Position numbers and translations under genes: made by a program
In this document: positions 1 through 5,551 of the stretch, piece after piece
How the letters are laid out: each line of letters opens with the position of its first letter
How positions within the stretch are numbered: the stretch's first letter is position 1
Origin: Chitinivibrionales bacterium
GTDB lineage: Bacteria; Fibrobacterota; Chitinivibrionia; Chitinivibrionales; WJKA01
DNA: 7,409 nucleotides
Assembly (NCBI GenBank): GCA_014729375.1
Contig: WJKA01000604.1
Span: 1 to 7,409 of the forward strand
Direction of reading: 5' to 3'
Notes under the pieces: generated by a model
Databases searched by the model: none
What the model saw: only the letters and a program-made list of their open reading frames with translations
Told to the model about the DNA's origin: nothing

Positions 1-615
1 GTATGCATGTTCCCAGACATCGACCGTAAGCAGCGGTTTTTTCCCCTGTGCGATCGGGGTGTCGGCATTGCCGGTAGTGATAATCTCAAGCTTATTATTA
101 TCAACAACAAGCCATCCCCAGCCGCTCCCGAACTGCGCACCGGCAAATTTGACAAACTGCTTTTTGAATTTGTCGAACGAGCCGAAAGAATCGACAATTG
201 CATCACCGAGATCACCTTTGGGCACTCCCCCGCCGCCCGGTTTCATGCTGTTCCAGTAGAACGTATGGTTCCATACCTGCGCAGCATTGTTGAATATACC
301 GGTTGCACCGCTTTTATTGACTGATTTCTTTATGATTGTCTCCAATCCCATGTTCTCATACTCTGTATCTTCACGGTACCGGTTTATCTTTTTTACATAA
401 CCGGCATGATGTTTGCCGTAATGAAACTCGATAGTCCGGGCGCTGATATGCGGCTCAAGTGAACTGGGCTTCCAGGGAAGCTCCGGGAGCTCTATTGCAC
501 TGCTGTCAGCAGGTTTTTCCGCTTTGACCCCGAAAGCATTTCCTGCTATAACATTCGCTGTAACAAAAGCAGCACCTGTTTTCATGAATCCACGCCGTGT
601 TGTCTGCTGTTCCAT
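1..615 (-). CDS. Tat-exported Fe-type superoxide dismutase (C-terminus outside window)
   Basis: Converts superoxide to oxygen and hydrogen peroxide; here probably outside the cytoplasm. I translated it from the minus strand: 205 residues are present and the frame runs off the window edge. Seen: a twin-arginine signal near residues 6-12 (TRRGFMK), then a mildly hydrophobic Ala/Gly/Val stretch and a possible cleavage site after VKA (about residue 32). All four expected metal ligands are visible: H65 (in FHYGKHH), H117 (in WNHTFYW), D199 and H203 (in DVWEHAY). Q113 in AAQVWNH is the iron-type glutamine position. By comparison with E. coli SodB about 35 C-terminal residues are missing beyond the edge. 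Start ATG at 615-613 follows AAAGGAG with a 6-nt gap. The transaldolase gene lies 48 nt upstream on the same strand, so cotranscription is likely. Family assignment is firm; export is inferred from the signal. Confidence 0.95.
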   Translation of the reverse strand, partial: MEQQTTRRGFMKTGAAFVTANVIAGNAFGVKAEKPADSSAIELPELPWKPSSLEPHISARTIEFHYGKHHAGYVKKINRYREDTEYENMGLETIIKKSVNKSGATGIFNNAAQVWNHTFYWNSMKPGGGGVPKGDLGDAIVDSFGSFDKFKKQFVKFAGAQFGSGWGWLVVDNNKLEIITTGNADTPIAQGKKPLLTVDVWEHAY

Positions 616-663
616 TGTAAACTCCTTTCAATGAGTTTGTGAAACTGGTTTTCCGGACCACGC

Positions 664-1929
664 CTATTTAGTAATCAGGCTTTTTATTCTGGTATCCAGC
701 GCTGCCTGATCAGTGGCAAACGATGCCAGTCCTGCAAGATTGACCAGGGAATCGACCGCCAGAGTACCCTGTTTGATTCGTTCTTTCCACTTGTCATATT
801 CCGGTATTTTGCCGTCAGATGCAATTGTGCTTTTTTCTTTGCTGGTCATTGCCGGAAAAAAGTCATGAATCCCATGGTCTTTGAGTGCCTGCATGATCTC
901 CTGTGTTGTCGACGGCGTATTTTCCCGGATGTATTTCACAAACGCTTCTTCGTTTTCATTGATATGCCAGAGTTTTTCCAGGTGGATTTCTTCGGGCGCA
1001 ATGCCGGGGAACAATTCCACAGGATAATCTTCATCCACGCGACAGTGCCATGTGTTGTCAAGAGTGTCCTTTGCGGCTTGTGCGACTTTCAACGGCATGG
1101 TGAAAACATCAACACCGGCAAGATCGCTCACCTGGCGTGCCGAGCGCATGCTGGCTGCAATCTGTTTTGTTGGTCCGGGATTATTCCCCGATGCCCTTGT
1201 GACTGCCCGCTGACTAGCCAGGGTTGCTTTTTCACCCACCATCTCACCGGACCCGAGATTATTGTCTGCAACAAAGGAATTGAGCCTTCCCAGAAAAACA
1301 TTCACATAATCCGGCCGGGCAATTGCAGTGGCAATATAATTGGTGCGCGCACTGAACTCGAGGGTATAATTTACCGGAATTCCCCGGGCGCGGACCTGTC
1401 GGGTCGCCAGCAGTCCCGACGGAGTGTGGGGTATCTTGATTATAAAATGTGATGGACAAATGCGATAAAATCGCTCGGCATAGGCAACAGTAGTTTCGAT
1501 ATCATCGGCAAGTGCGGTATGGAGTTCCACGCTGACACGGGCGCCGAACCGCCGGACCAGCCGCAGTGCGTGATGCGCGTTGAGGACAAATGCGATTTCG
1601 ATGATCCGCTGGTGAATGTCAAGCCCCTCCAGCAGCCTGTCGGCTTCAGGAACCAAGCCGTCATAGAACCCTTTCTGGATTTCAGCATTCAGCAGCGTGT
1701 TATTGGTAGTCAGCGCTGAAAATTCGCGGTTCCATAATTTCTGCGCCCCGTCCATATCGCCCGTATCGAGCCACAATTCTGTTCCCGCCGATTTCAAGCC
1801 TACCCAGAAATCATCTTCGTCGTATTCTTCTGCCGGAACACTCAAATCAACGCTGTTTTTGACAAATTCTTCAATTGTATCAATAATCTTCCGCTCCGGA
1901 ACACGGATTATGCTGCCTGGTATGCTCAT
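664..1929 (-). CDS. Transaldolase-family protein, long form with C-terminal extension
   Basis: Schiff-base (beta/alpha)8 aldolase of the transaldolase family; it probably moves or cleaves a dihydroxyacetone unit between sugar phosphates in the cytoplasm. Aligned by eye to E. coli TalB from memory: D55 (LWLDTGD) for D17, TTNN at 74-77 for the usual TTNP, E135 (VSVELH) for E96, the Schiff-base lysine K165 (IIKIPHTPSGL) for K132, N187 (VNYTLEFS) for N154, R215 (VFLGR) for R181, and a late SARQVSDLAGVDVFTMP strand. Oddities: N210 stands where TalB has S176, and the protein is 421 residues against about 315, the excess being roughly 130 C-terminal residues of no domain I recognise. The true substrate is therefore open. 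Start chosen at ATG 1929-1927 because GGGAG lies 6 nt before it; an in-frame GTG at 1956 has no ribosome site. The superoxide dismutase gene follows by 48 nt. Confidence 0.88.
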   Translation of the reverse strand: MSIPGSIIRVPERKIIDTIEEFVKNSVDLSVPAEEYDEDDFWVGLKSAGTELWLDTGDMDGAQKLWNREFSALTTNNTLLNAEIQKGFYDGLVPEADRLLEGLDIHQRIIEIAFVLNAHHALRLVRRFGARVSVELHTALADDIETTVAYAERFYRICPSHFIIKIPHTPSGLLATRQVRARGIPVNYTLEFSARTNYIATAIARPDYVNVFLGRLNSFVADNNLGSGEMVGEKATLASQRAVTRASGNNPGPTKQIAASMRSARQVSDLAGVDVFTMPLKVAQAAKDTLDNTWHCRVDEDYPVELFPGIAPEEIHLEKLWHINENEEAFVKYIRENTPSTTQEIMQALKDHGIHDFFPAMTSKEKSTIASDGKIPEYDKWKERIKQGTLAVDSLVNLAGLASFATDQAALDTRIKSLITK

Positions 1930-1954
1930 TGGGTTCTCCCTGTTCAAAATGCGC

Positions 1955-1979
1955 ACAGTGCTGATGATATCTGCACTGT
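1955..1979. promoter_or_regulatory. Near-perfect 25-bp palindrome upstream of the transaldolase start
   Basis: ACAGTGC (1955-1961) and GCACTGT (1973-1979) are perfect 7-bp arms. Inside, after one mismatch, GAT and ATC pair around a 3-nt centre, giving 10 of 11 paired positions. It lies 26 nt before the transaldolase ATG, where a dimeric repressor operator or a 5'-leader hairpin would sit. The symmetry is seen; the role is inferred. I found no convincing -35/-10 pair beside it, although the upstream stretch is AT-rich. Confidence 0.45.
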
Positions 1980-2094
1980 AGAAAAATAATTCATAAAATG
2001 CCGGACCTGATACATTATGAGGATATTATTACTCATACAGGAAAATTCATTGCAGGATCCTGAAATGATATTTTATTACCGGAAACAAAACTAC

Positions 2095-2517
2095 TCATGC
2101 CCGGTTGTCAAAAAACAGGCCTTCAGCCTTTACAATATCATCAATCCAGACTGAGAAATCTTCGTGTGTGATATTTTTACGGGTTTCCCTGACAACGTGA
2201 CCGCTTTCGTCAATCTGGATGCAATCAATAATGACATCTTCACCTTCGCGATAGATTTTGATTTGAAATGGAGCGCCGCTTTTTTCGAGCATTTTATTGG
2301 TTTCATCGGCCGCTTTTTTCATGGTTCCGAAATAATCTTTTGGCTCTTTTTTCGCGGAATGATGGTGGTAATGCCGATTGGCAAGCTTTCCGGGATGTGA
2401 AACACGCTCATTATCGTGCACGATATGTATTTCCCCGAGCGGTTTCACGTGGAGCGAATCGTTGTCTTCGGAAAAATCATACTTTTCCGAGCGGAACGGA
2501 TCGTAGCGGTGCTCCAT
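2095..2517 (-). CDS. FlaG-like protein
   Basis: 140 residues, hydrophilic, no signal peptide or membrane segment. The N-terminal 60 residues are charged and carry a His run (HYHHH, 49-53). Residues about 61-140 resemble the FlaG family: a Lys/Asn-rich helix (residues 66-80), a strand pair FQIKIYREGEDVIIDCIQID followed by SGHVVRE, another helix (WIDDIVK) and the closing EGLFFDNRA, which matches the GLL-hydrophobic-Asp-x-x-Ala ending common in FlaG proteins. The usual Ile-Pro-Pro-Glu-Glu stretch is replaced by NITHED, so it is divergent. FlaG proteins are flagellum-associated and affect filament length in some species; no other flagellar gene is in the window, so a motility role is only inferred. 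The start lies 3 nt after the stop of the small lipoprotein gene, with no strong ribosome site, which suggests translational coupling. Coding status is quite sure, family moderate. Confidence 0.65.
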   Translation of the reverse strand: MEHRYDPFRSEKYDFSEDNDSLHVKPLGEIHIVHDNERVSHPGKLANRHYHHHSAKKEPKDYFGTMKKAADETNKMLEKSGAPFQIKIYREGEDVIIDCIQIDESGHVVRETRKNITHEDFSVWIDDIVKAEGLFFDNRA

Positions 2518-2520
2518 ATA

Positions 2521-2700
2521 TTATCGGGCTTGTGCCTGGAGAGAATCGATTGCCTGCTCCTGCCGATATTCTTCGATCATTTTAAGATTTGAGCGCTGCA
2601 CCTGACGGTCCATCATTGCACAGGAACCGCCCAGTAAAAGAAGAAACAGCAGCAGGGCTGCTGGTAATGCCGATACGCTTCTTTTTATCAATTTTCGCAT
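2521..2700 (-). CDS. Small lipoprotein-like membrane peptide
   Basis: 59 residues. A basic start (MRKLIKR) is followed by a strongly hydrophobic segment (about residues 11-25, with a run of Leu) and Gly-Gly-Ser-Cys with Cys27. This looks like a lipoprotein signal, but the -3 residue is Gly rather than Leu, so processing by signal peptidase II is uncertain; it could instead be a single-pass membrane peptide. The remaining 33 residues are charged and Gln-rich, probably helical. ATG at 2700-2698 was chosen because a very strong ribosome site, AGGAGGTGATC (2714-2704, matching the anti-Shine-Dalgarno over 11 nt), lies upstream with 8 nt between AGGAGG and ATG; a GTG nine bases earlier overlaps that site. 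It leads a two-gene unit with the FlaG-like gene. I recognise no family. Confidence 0.7.
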   Translation of the reverse strand: MRKLIKRSVSALPAALLLFLLLLGGSCAMMDRQVQRSNLKMIEEYRQEQAIDSLQAQAR

Positions 2701-2742
2701 TATGATCACCTCCTATTGTAAATTCTACCATTTTGCCCGGCC

Positions 2743-2770
2743 AAAAAGCGGAAATGCAATTTCCGTTTTT
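2743..2770 (-). terminator. 12-bp hairpin flanked by A and T tracts
   Basis: CGGAAAT (2749-2755) and ATTTCCG (2759-2765) pair perfectly around a 3-nt loop. A G-T wobble and four A-T pairs extend the stem, and T tracts follow the stem on both strands. It can act as an intrinsic terminator in either direction. No plus-strand gene ends here, so the natural users are galM readthrough or, as an attenuator, the lipoprotein leader. It starts at about the predicted transcription start of the promoter at 2778-2806, which makes the leader-hairpin reading also possible. Confidence 0.5.
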
Positions 2771-2777
2771 CAACTTA

Positions 2778-2806
2778 GTTATAGCATGTCAAGCCAATAA
2801 TGTCGG
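2778..2806 (-). promoter_or_regulatory. Probable sigma-70-type promoter for the lipoprotein/FlaG-like pair
   Basis: On the minus strand the -35 is CCGACA (2806-2801), the spacer is 17 nt and the -10 is TATAAC (2783-2778), preceded by TGC as in extended -10 promoters. Four of six and five of six consensus bases match. Transcription would begin near 2771, about 70 nt before the lipoprotein ATG. This is a pattern match only. Confidence 0.4.
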
Positions 2807-2815
2807 CACGTATTC

Positions 2816-2865
2816 GCCTGATATACCGTGCGTTACGGTGTGTTGCCTGACAATATATATCAGGC
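2816..2865. repeat. Overlapping, mutually exclusive inverted repeats
   Basis: GCCTGATATA (2816-2825) and TATATCAGGC (2856-2865) are perfect 10-bp arms. Nested within is ACCGT/ACGGT (2825-2829 and 2835-2839), which extends to 7 bp through a wobble. A second copy of GCCTGA at 2845-2850 also pairs with TCAGGC at 2860-2865, giving an alternative 6-bp hairpin. The two large pairings cannot form together. The element lies between galM and the lipoprotein promoter and has no T tract of its own. Confidence 0.5.
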
Positions 2866-2925
2866 CGCAGAAATTTACAGACATACAGCGACAAACAGGG
2901 CCGACCGACTCTGTTTTCCAGGAAA

Positions 2926-2939
2926 GGGATTGCTATCCC
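2926..2939 (-). terminator. Weak hairpin just after galM
   Basis: GGGAT (2926-2930) and ATCCC (2935-2939) form a perfect 5-bp stem with a 4-nt loop, 11 nt beyond the galM stop. On the minus strand only a short TTT follows, so it is at best a weak intrinsic terminator; the stronger hairpin at 2743-2770 could also serve galM. Confidence 0.3.
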
Positions 2940-2950
2940 CTGTATTGGCC

Positions 2951-4018
2951 TTATTGCGCGGCACCAAACCGGTATACCGTACTGTGACGGTATGTGTCCC
3001 CGGGCCTGAGCACGGTTGAAGGAAACTCAGGCTTGTTGGGAGAATCGGGAAAATGCTGGGTTTCCATACAGAAACCTGAATGCTTTTTGTATATCGCGCC
3101 CGTCTTTCCTTTCAGAGTGCCGTCAAGCATGTTCCCGGTGTAAAACTGCATGCCCGGCTCGGTAGTGTAGACCTCCATGAGCCGCCCTGATGACGGCTCT
3201 CTGACTTTTGCGGCGAGCAGCAACTCGTTGTCTTTTTTGTCCAACACATAATTATGGTCGATTCCGCCACCCACGATTTTGAGCTGTTCAAAATCTTTTC
3301 CCGCCTGCTCACCGATCCTGCGCGCGGTGGAAAAATCCAGCGGCGTTCCGGAAACCGGCGCAATCTCACCGTTGGGAATAAGGTTTGGATCCACCGGCGT
3401 GTAGTGTGCGGCATTGATCTGCACGATATGGTCCAGAATGTCTCCGGCCCCGTCACCGGCAAGATTGAAATATGAATGGTGCGTCAGGTTAACAACAGTA
3501 TCCTTGTCGGTGGTTGCGGTATAGTCGATAGCGAGCTCATTCTTTTCAGTCAATCGATAGTCGACCTCGACCGACAGCGTTCCCGGGTATCCCTCTTCAC
3601 CGTCGGGACTGACATAGCGCAGGCGAAGAACGACTTCATTTTCTTTTTTTATCGGCTCGGCATCCCAGACAACCTTGTCGAACCCTCTGGTTCCGCCGTG
3701 CAGGTGACGGACCCCGTTTTCATTGAGGGCCAGATTGAATGTTTCTCCATTGAGTTCGAATGTGCCGCCCCCGATCCGGTTGCCGTATCGCCCGACCAGA
3801 CAGCCGAAATACGGCGACTCGGTGATATAGTGCGTAACATCGGAATATCCCAGCACAATATCTGCCGGCGCCCCGCTTTTATCAGGCGCCAGAAGTCTGG
3901 TCACAATCCCCCCGAAATTGGAAATATCCGCAGCGAGGCCGCGCTTGTTGCCTAATGTAAACACCTTGATTTCCCTGCCGTCGTGCATAAACCCACATTT
4001 TTTTTCACTGATGCTCAT
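2951..4018 (-). CDS. galM: Galactose mutarotase (aldose 1-epimerase)
   Basis: Interconverts the alpha and beta anomers of galactose or glucose in the cytoplasm and so feeds the Leloir pathway. 355 residues, close to the usual 340-360, with the full set of family blocks in order: NFGGIVTRLLAPD (about 34-46), GRYGNRIGGG (76-85), RHLHGGTRGFDKVVW (104-118), NLTHHSYFNLAG with H181 as the expected catalytic acid, GGGIDHNYVL with D254, GMQFYTGNMLDGT (289-301) and CMETQHFPDSPN with E319 as the expected catalytic base. There is no signal peptide. ATG at 4018-4016 was chosen because AAGGA lies 7 nt upstream; an in-frame TTG directly before it is less likely. No other Leloir gene (galK, galT, galE) is present here, so its sugar is inferred from the family. 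It is transcribed away from the mscS-corA unit, with the decayed gene between them on its own strand. Confidence 0.95.
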   Translation of the reverse strand: MSISEKKCGFMHDGREIKVFTLGNKRGLAADISNFGGIVTRLLAPDKSGAPADIVLGYSDVTHYITESPYFGCLVGRYGNRIGGGTFELNGETFNLALNENGVRHLHGGTRGFDKVVWDAEPIKKENEVVLRLRYVSPDGEEGYPGTLSVEVDYRLTEKNELAIDYTATTDKDTVVNLTHHSYFNLAGDGAGDILDHIVQINAAHYTPVDPNLIPNGEIAPVSGTPLDFSTARRIGEQAGKDFEQLKIVGGGIDHNYVLDKKDNELLLAAKVREPSSGRLMEVYTTEPGMQFYTGNMLDGTLKGKTGAIYKKHSGFCMETQHFPDSPNKPEFPSTVLRPGDTYRHSTVYRFGAAQ

Positions 4019-4072
4019 CAAGATTTCCTTTCATAACCTGGACATAGTTACGATACCTGTTCCAATAAAATA

Positions 4073-4590
4073 TTATTTCGATACCCTGAAATCACAGCAT
4101 CGCTCCATATTGCCTAGAAAATCAAAGTAAAAGCCACCTGTGGCAAGTACGCTTTTTTGCAGCCTGGTCGGAGATGATTTGAAAAGCTTCTGATTTAATT
4201 CGAGCTCTATGGCGCAGTACGATTTATCCTGATATAAACGCCGCAACCAGGTACAAATGCCATCGGATGTACCTGCAAAGGGATAATTCCTCCTGATTTT
4301 TGCATGACAATCAGCTTTTTCACGGGATAAACCTTTCGCCCCGCTGCAGACACCCGGCAAGGCGGGAATAGACCTTTTGTAGTGAATGCAGACTGAAATT
4401 GCTCCGGCAGACAGTCAGTATCCGTTGTGCCAGGTTTCCCTGTTCCGGGCATAACAGCCTGCGGGCAGGAACATATAATTTCTCTGATCTGCAAAACAAT
4501 GAAAAGCAGCATGACCTGCAACTATTTTTGTACTGTTTTAAACCTCTGATAAGAGGGCGTCAGTCTACGACTGGAATGAAAGCAGTTTAA
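4073..4590 (-). pseudogene. Probable eroded N-formylglutamate amidohydrolase-like gene
   Basis: The roughly 600 nt between galM and mscS hold no intact gene, but the minus strand carries fragments that look like one decayed coding sequence. The best block (about 4300-4190, frame ending at a stop at 4073) reads KIRRNYPFAGTSDG, then LRRLYQDKSYCAIELELNQ. From memory this matches the C-terminal Arg-Asn-Tyr-Pro-Tyr-x-Gly-x-x-Asp-Gly ... Gly-Ile-Glu-x-Glu-x-Asn-Gln blocks of the N-formylglutamate amidohydrolase-like family. A weaker block at 4584-4540, in another frame, reads NCFHSSRRLTPSYQRF and resembles the N-terminal Cys-Glu-His ... Pro-x-x-Tyr region. Between them the frames are broken by stops (for example at 4522-4524 and 4320-4322), and only about 100 codons separate blocks that I expect to be nearly 200 apart. 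No ribosome site precedes any surviving frame. Part of its start lies under the mscS leader. Confidence 0.5.
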
Positions 4591-4627
4591 ACGAAACTCG
4601 AATCCCGTTTGCGAAAGGAGCGGTATT

Positions 4628-5551
4628 ATGGAACAGTGGCTTACCCCGGAATTCTGGCGATCAGTCGGCCAGGGTCTTCTGGAACGGATTATCATTGCTG
4701 CACCGTCCTTTATAGTTATCTGCCTTTTTGCAATTATTGCATTGAAGGTCCTTACTTTTACACTGAAACGCCTGAAGCAGCTAATGTATTTTCGCATCGA
4801 AAAAAGCCCGTCAGGCAGCAGCGCGGAATCTCAGAAGCGGGTTGATACGCTTATCGGCATACTCGGCAAAACCGCGCGGATAACTATATGGGCCATGATA
4901 ATCATGCTGTTGCTCAAAAAGATCGGCATTGATATTGCACCGCTCATTGCAGGCGCGGGGATAGCCGGTCTGGCCGTCGGTTTCGGCGCACAGGAGCTTG
5001 TCCGTGATGTCATTTCCGGTTTTTTCATGCTGCTTGAAAACCAGGTCCGTACCGGCGATGTCGCTATTCTCAACGGGACCGGCGGACTGGTTGAAAATGT
5101 CGGCCTGCGAACAACGGTCCTTCGCGATCTTTCAGGCGTAGTCCACGTGTTTCAAAACGGGAAAATCAACAGCCTGTCGAATATGACCAAAGAATGGTCG
5201 GCAATGGTTTTTGATATCGGAGTCGCGTATAAAGAAGATACCGACATGGTGACTGAGGTCATCAGGCAGGTTGGCGAACAGATGCGGGAAGAACCCGAAT
5301 ACAAAGACAAGATTTTGGAACCGATCGAGATTTTCGGCGTTGACTCGTTCGGCGACAGTGCGGTTGTTATCAAAGCCCGCATTAAAACACGGCCGATCAT
5401 GCAATGGAGTGTCGGCCGCGAGTACCGCAGGCGGCTTAAGAAAGCGTTTGATACGCGCGGGATCGAAATCCCATTCCCGCACAGGACTGTTTACTGGGGT
5501 GAAGAGATCAATCCGTTGATGGTCAGGAAGGAGACTGCGGAAAATGCCTGA
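4628..5551 (+). CDS. Small-conductance mechanosensitive channel, MscS family
   Basis: Opens under membrane tension to release solutes during hypo-osmotic shock; inner membrane, probably heptameric as in the family. 307 residues, near the 286 of E. coli MscS. Three membrane segments are visible: about 21-45, 82-98 and the pore helix 103-137 with the Gly/Ala-packed GAGIAGLAVGFGAQELVRD. The beta domain follows (ENQVRTGD, GLVENVGLRTTVLRD, then FQNGKI, about 137-185) and then the alpha/beta domain, ending in the family's IPFPHRTVYW (281-290). No extra N-terminal helices or ligand-binding domain are present, so this is the minimal form. ATG at 4628 is supported by AAAGGAG 7 nt upstream. Its end overlaps the start of corA by 8 nt, so the two are one transcription unit. 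I found no convincing promoter in the upstream region, which overlaps the decayed gene on the other strand. Confidence 0.95.
   Translation: MEQWLTPEFWRSVGQGLLERIIIAAPSFIVICLFAIIALKVLTFTLKRLKQLMYFRIEKSPSGSSAESQKRVDTLIGILGKTARITIWAMIIMLLLKKIGIDIAPLIAGAGIAGLAVGFGAQELVRDVISGFFMLLENQVRTGDVAILNGTGGLVENVGLRTTVLRDLSGVVHVFQNGKINSLSNMTKEWSAMVFDIGVAYKEDTDMVTEVIRQVGEQMREEPEYKDKILEPIEIFGVDSFGDSAVVIKARIKTRPIMQWSVGREYRRRLKKAFDTRGIEIPFPHRTVYWGEEINPLMVRKETAENA

Noticed and set aside
865..1452. Long open frame on the plus strand opposite the transaldolase gene
   Set aside because: It is antisense to a well-supported gene, is Cys/Arg-rich with no domain, and has no ribosome site.
2053..2062. Palindrome CAGGATCCTG downstream of the FlaG-like gene
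   Set aside because: The 10-bp palindrome has no loop for a hairpin and no T tract. It could be an operator but has no partner site or promoter beside it.
2801..2818. Possible sigma-54 promoter on the plus strand (CGGCACG near 2804-2810)
   Set aside because: The -12 element is poor and its spacing is wrong by one base, and no plus-strand gene follows.
3476..3955. Open frame on the plus strand opposite galM
   Set aside because: It mirrors galM codons, shows no family motif and lies wholly inside a certain gene.
4424..4469. Hairpins GTTGTGCC/GGCATAAC and CCTGC/GCAGG, considered as a riboswitch or small RNA upstream of mscS
   Set aside because: I looked for conserved cores of the Mg2+ (M-box), c-di-AMP and cobalamin riboswitches and found none. 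The region is better explained as a decayed gene.
4543..4573. Two small perfect hairpins, CCTCT-GATA-AGAGG and CAGTC-TAC-GACTG, in tandem
   Set aside because: They are short, lack T tracts and lie within the presumed N-terminal remnant of the decayed gene; chance is likely.
4594..4612. TCGAATCC flanked by AAAC and GTTT, resembling a tRNA T-arm
   Set aside because: The stem is only 4 bp with a 9-nt loop, and no acceptor, D or anticodon arm can be built around it.
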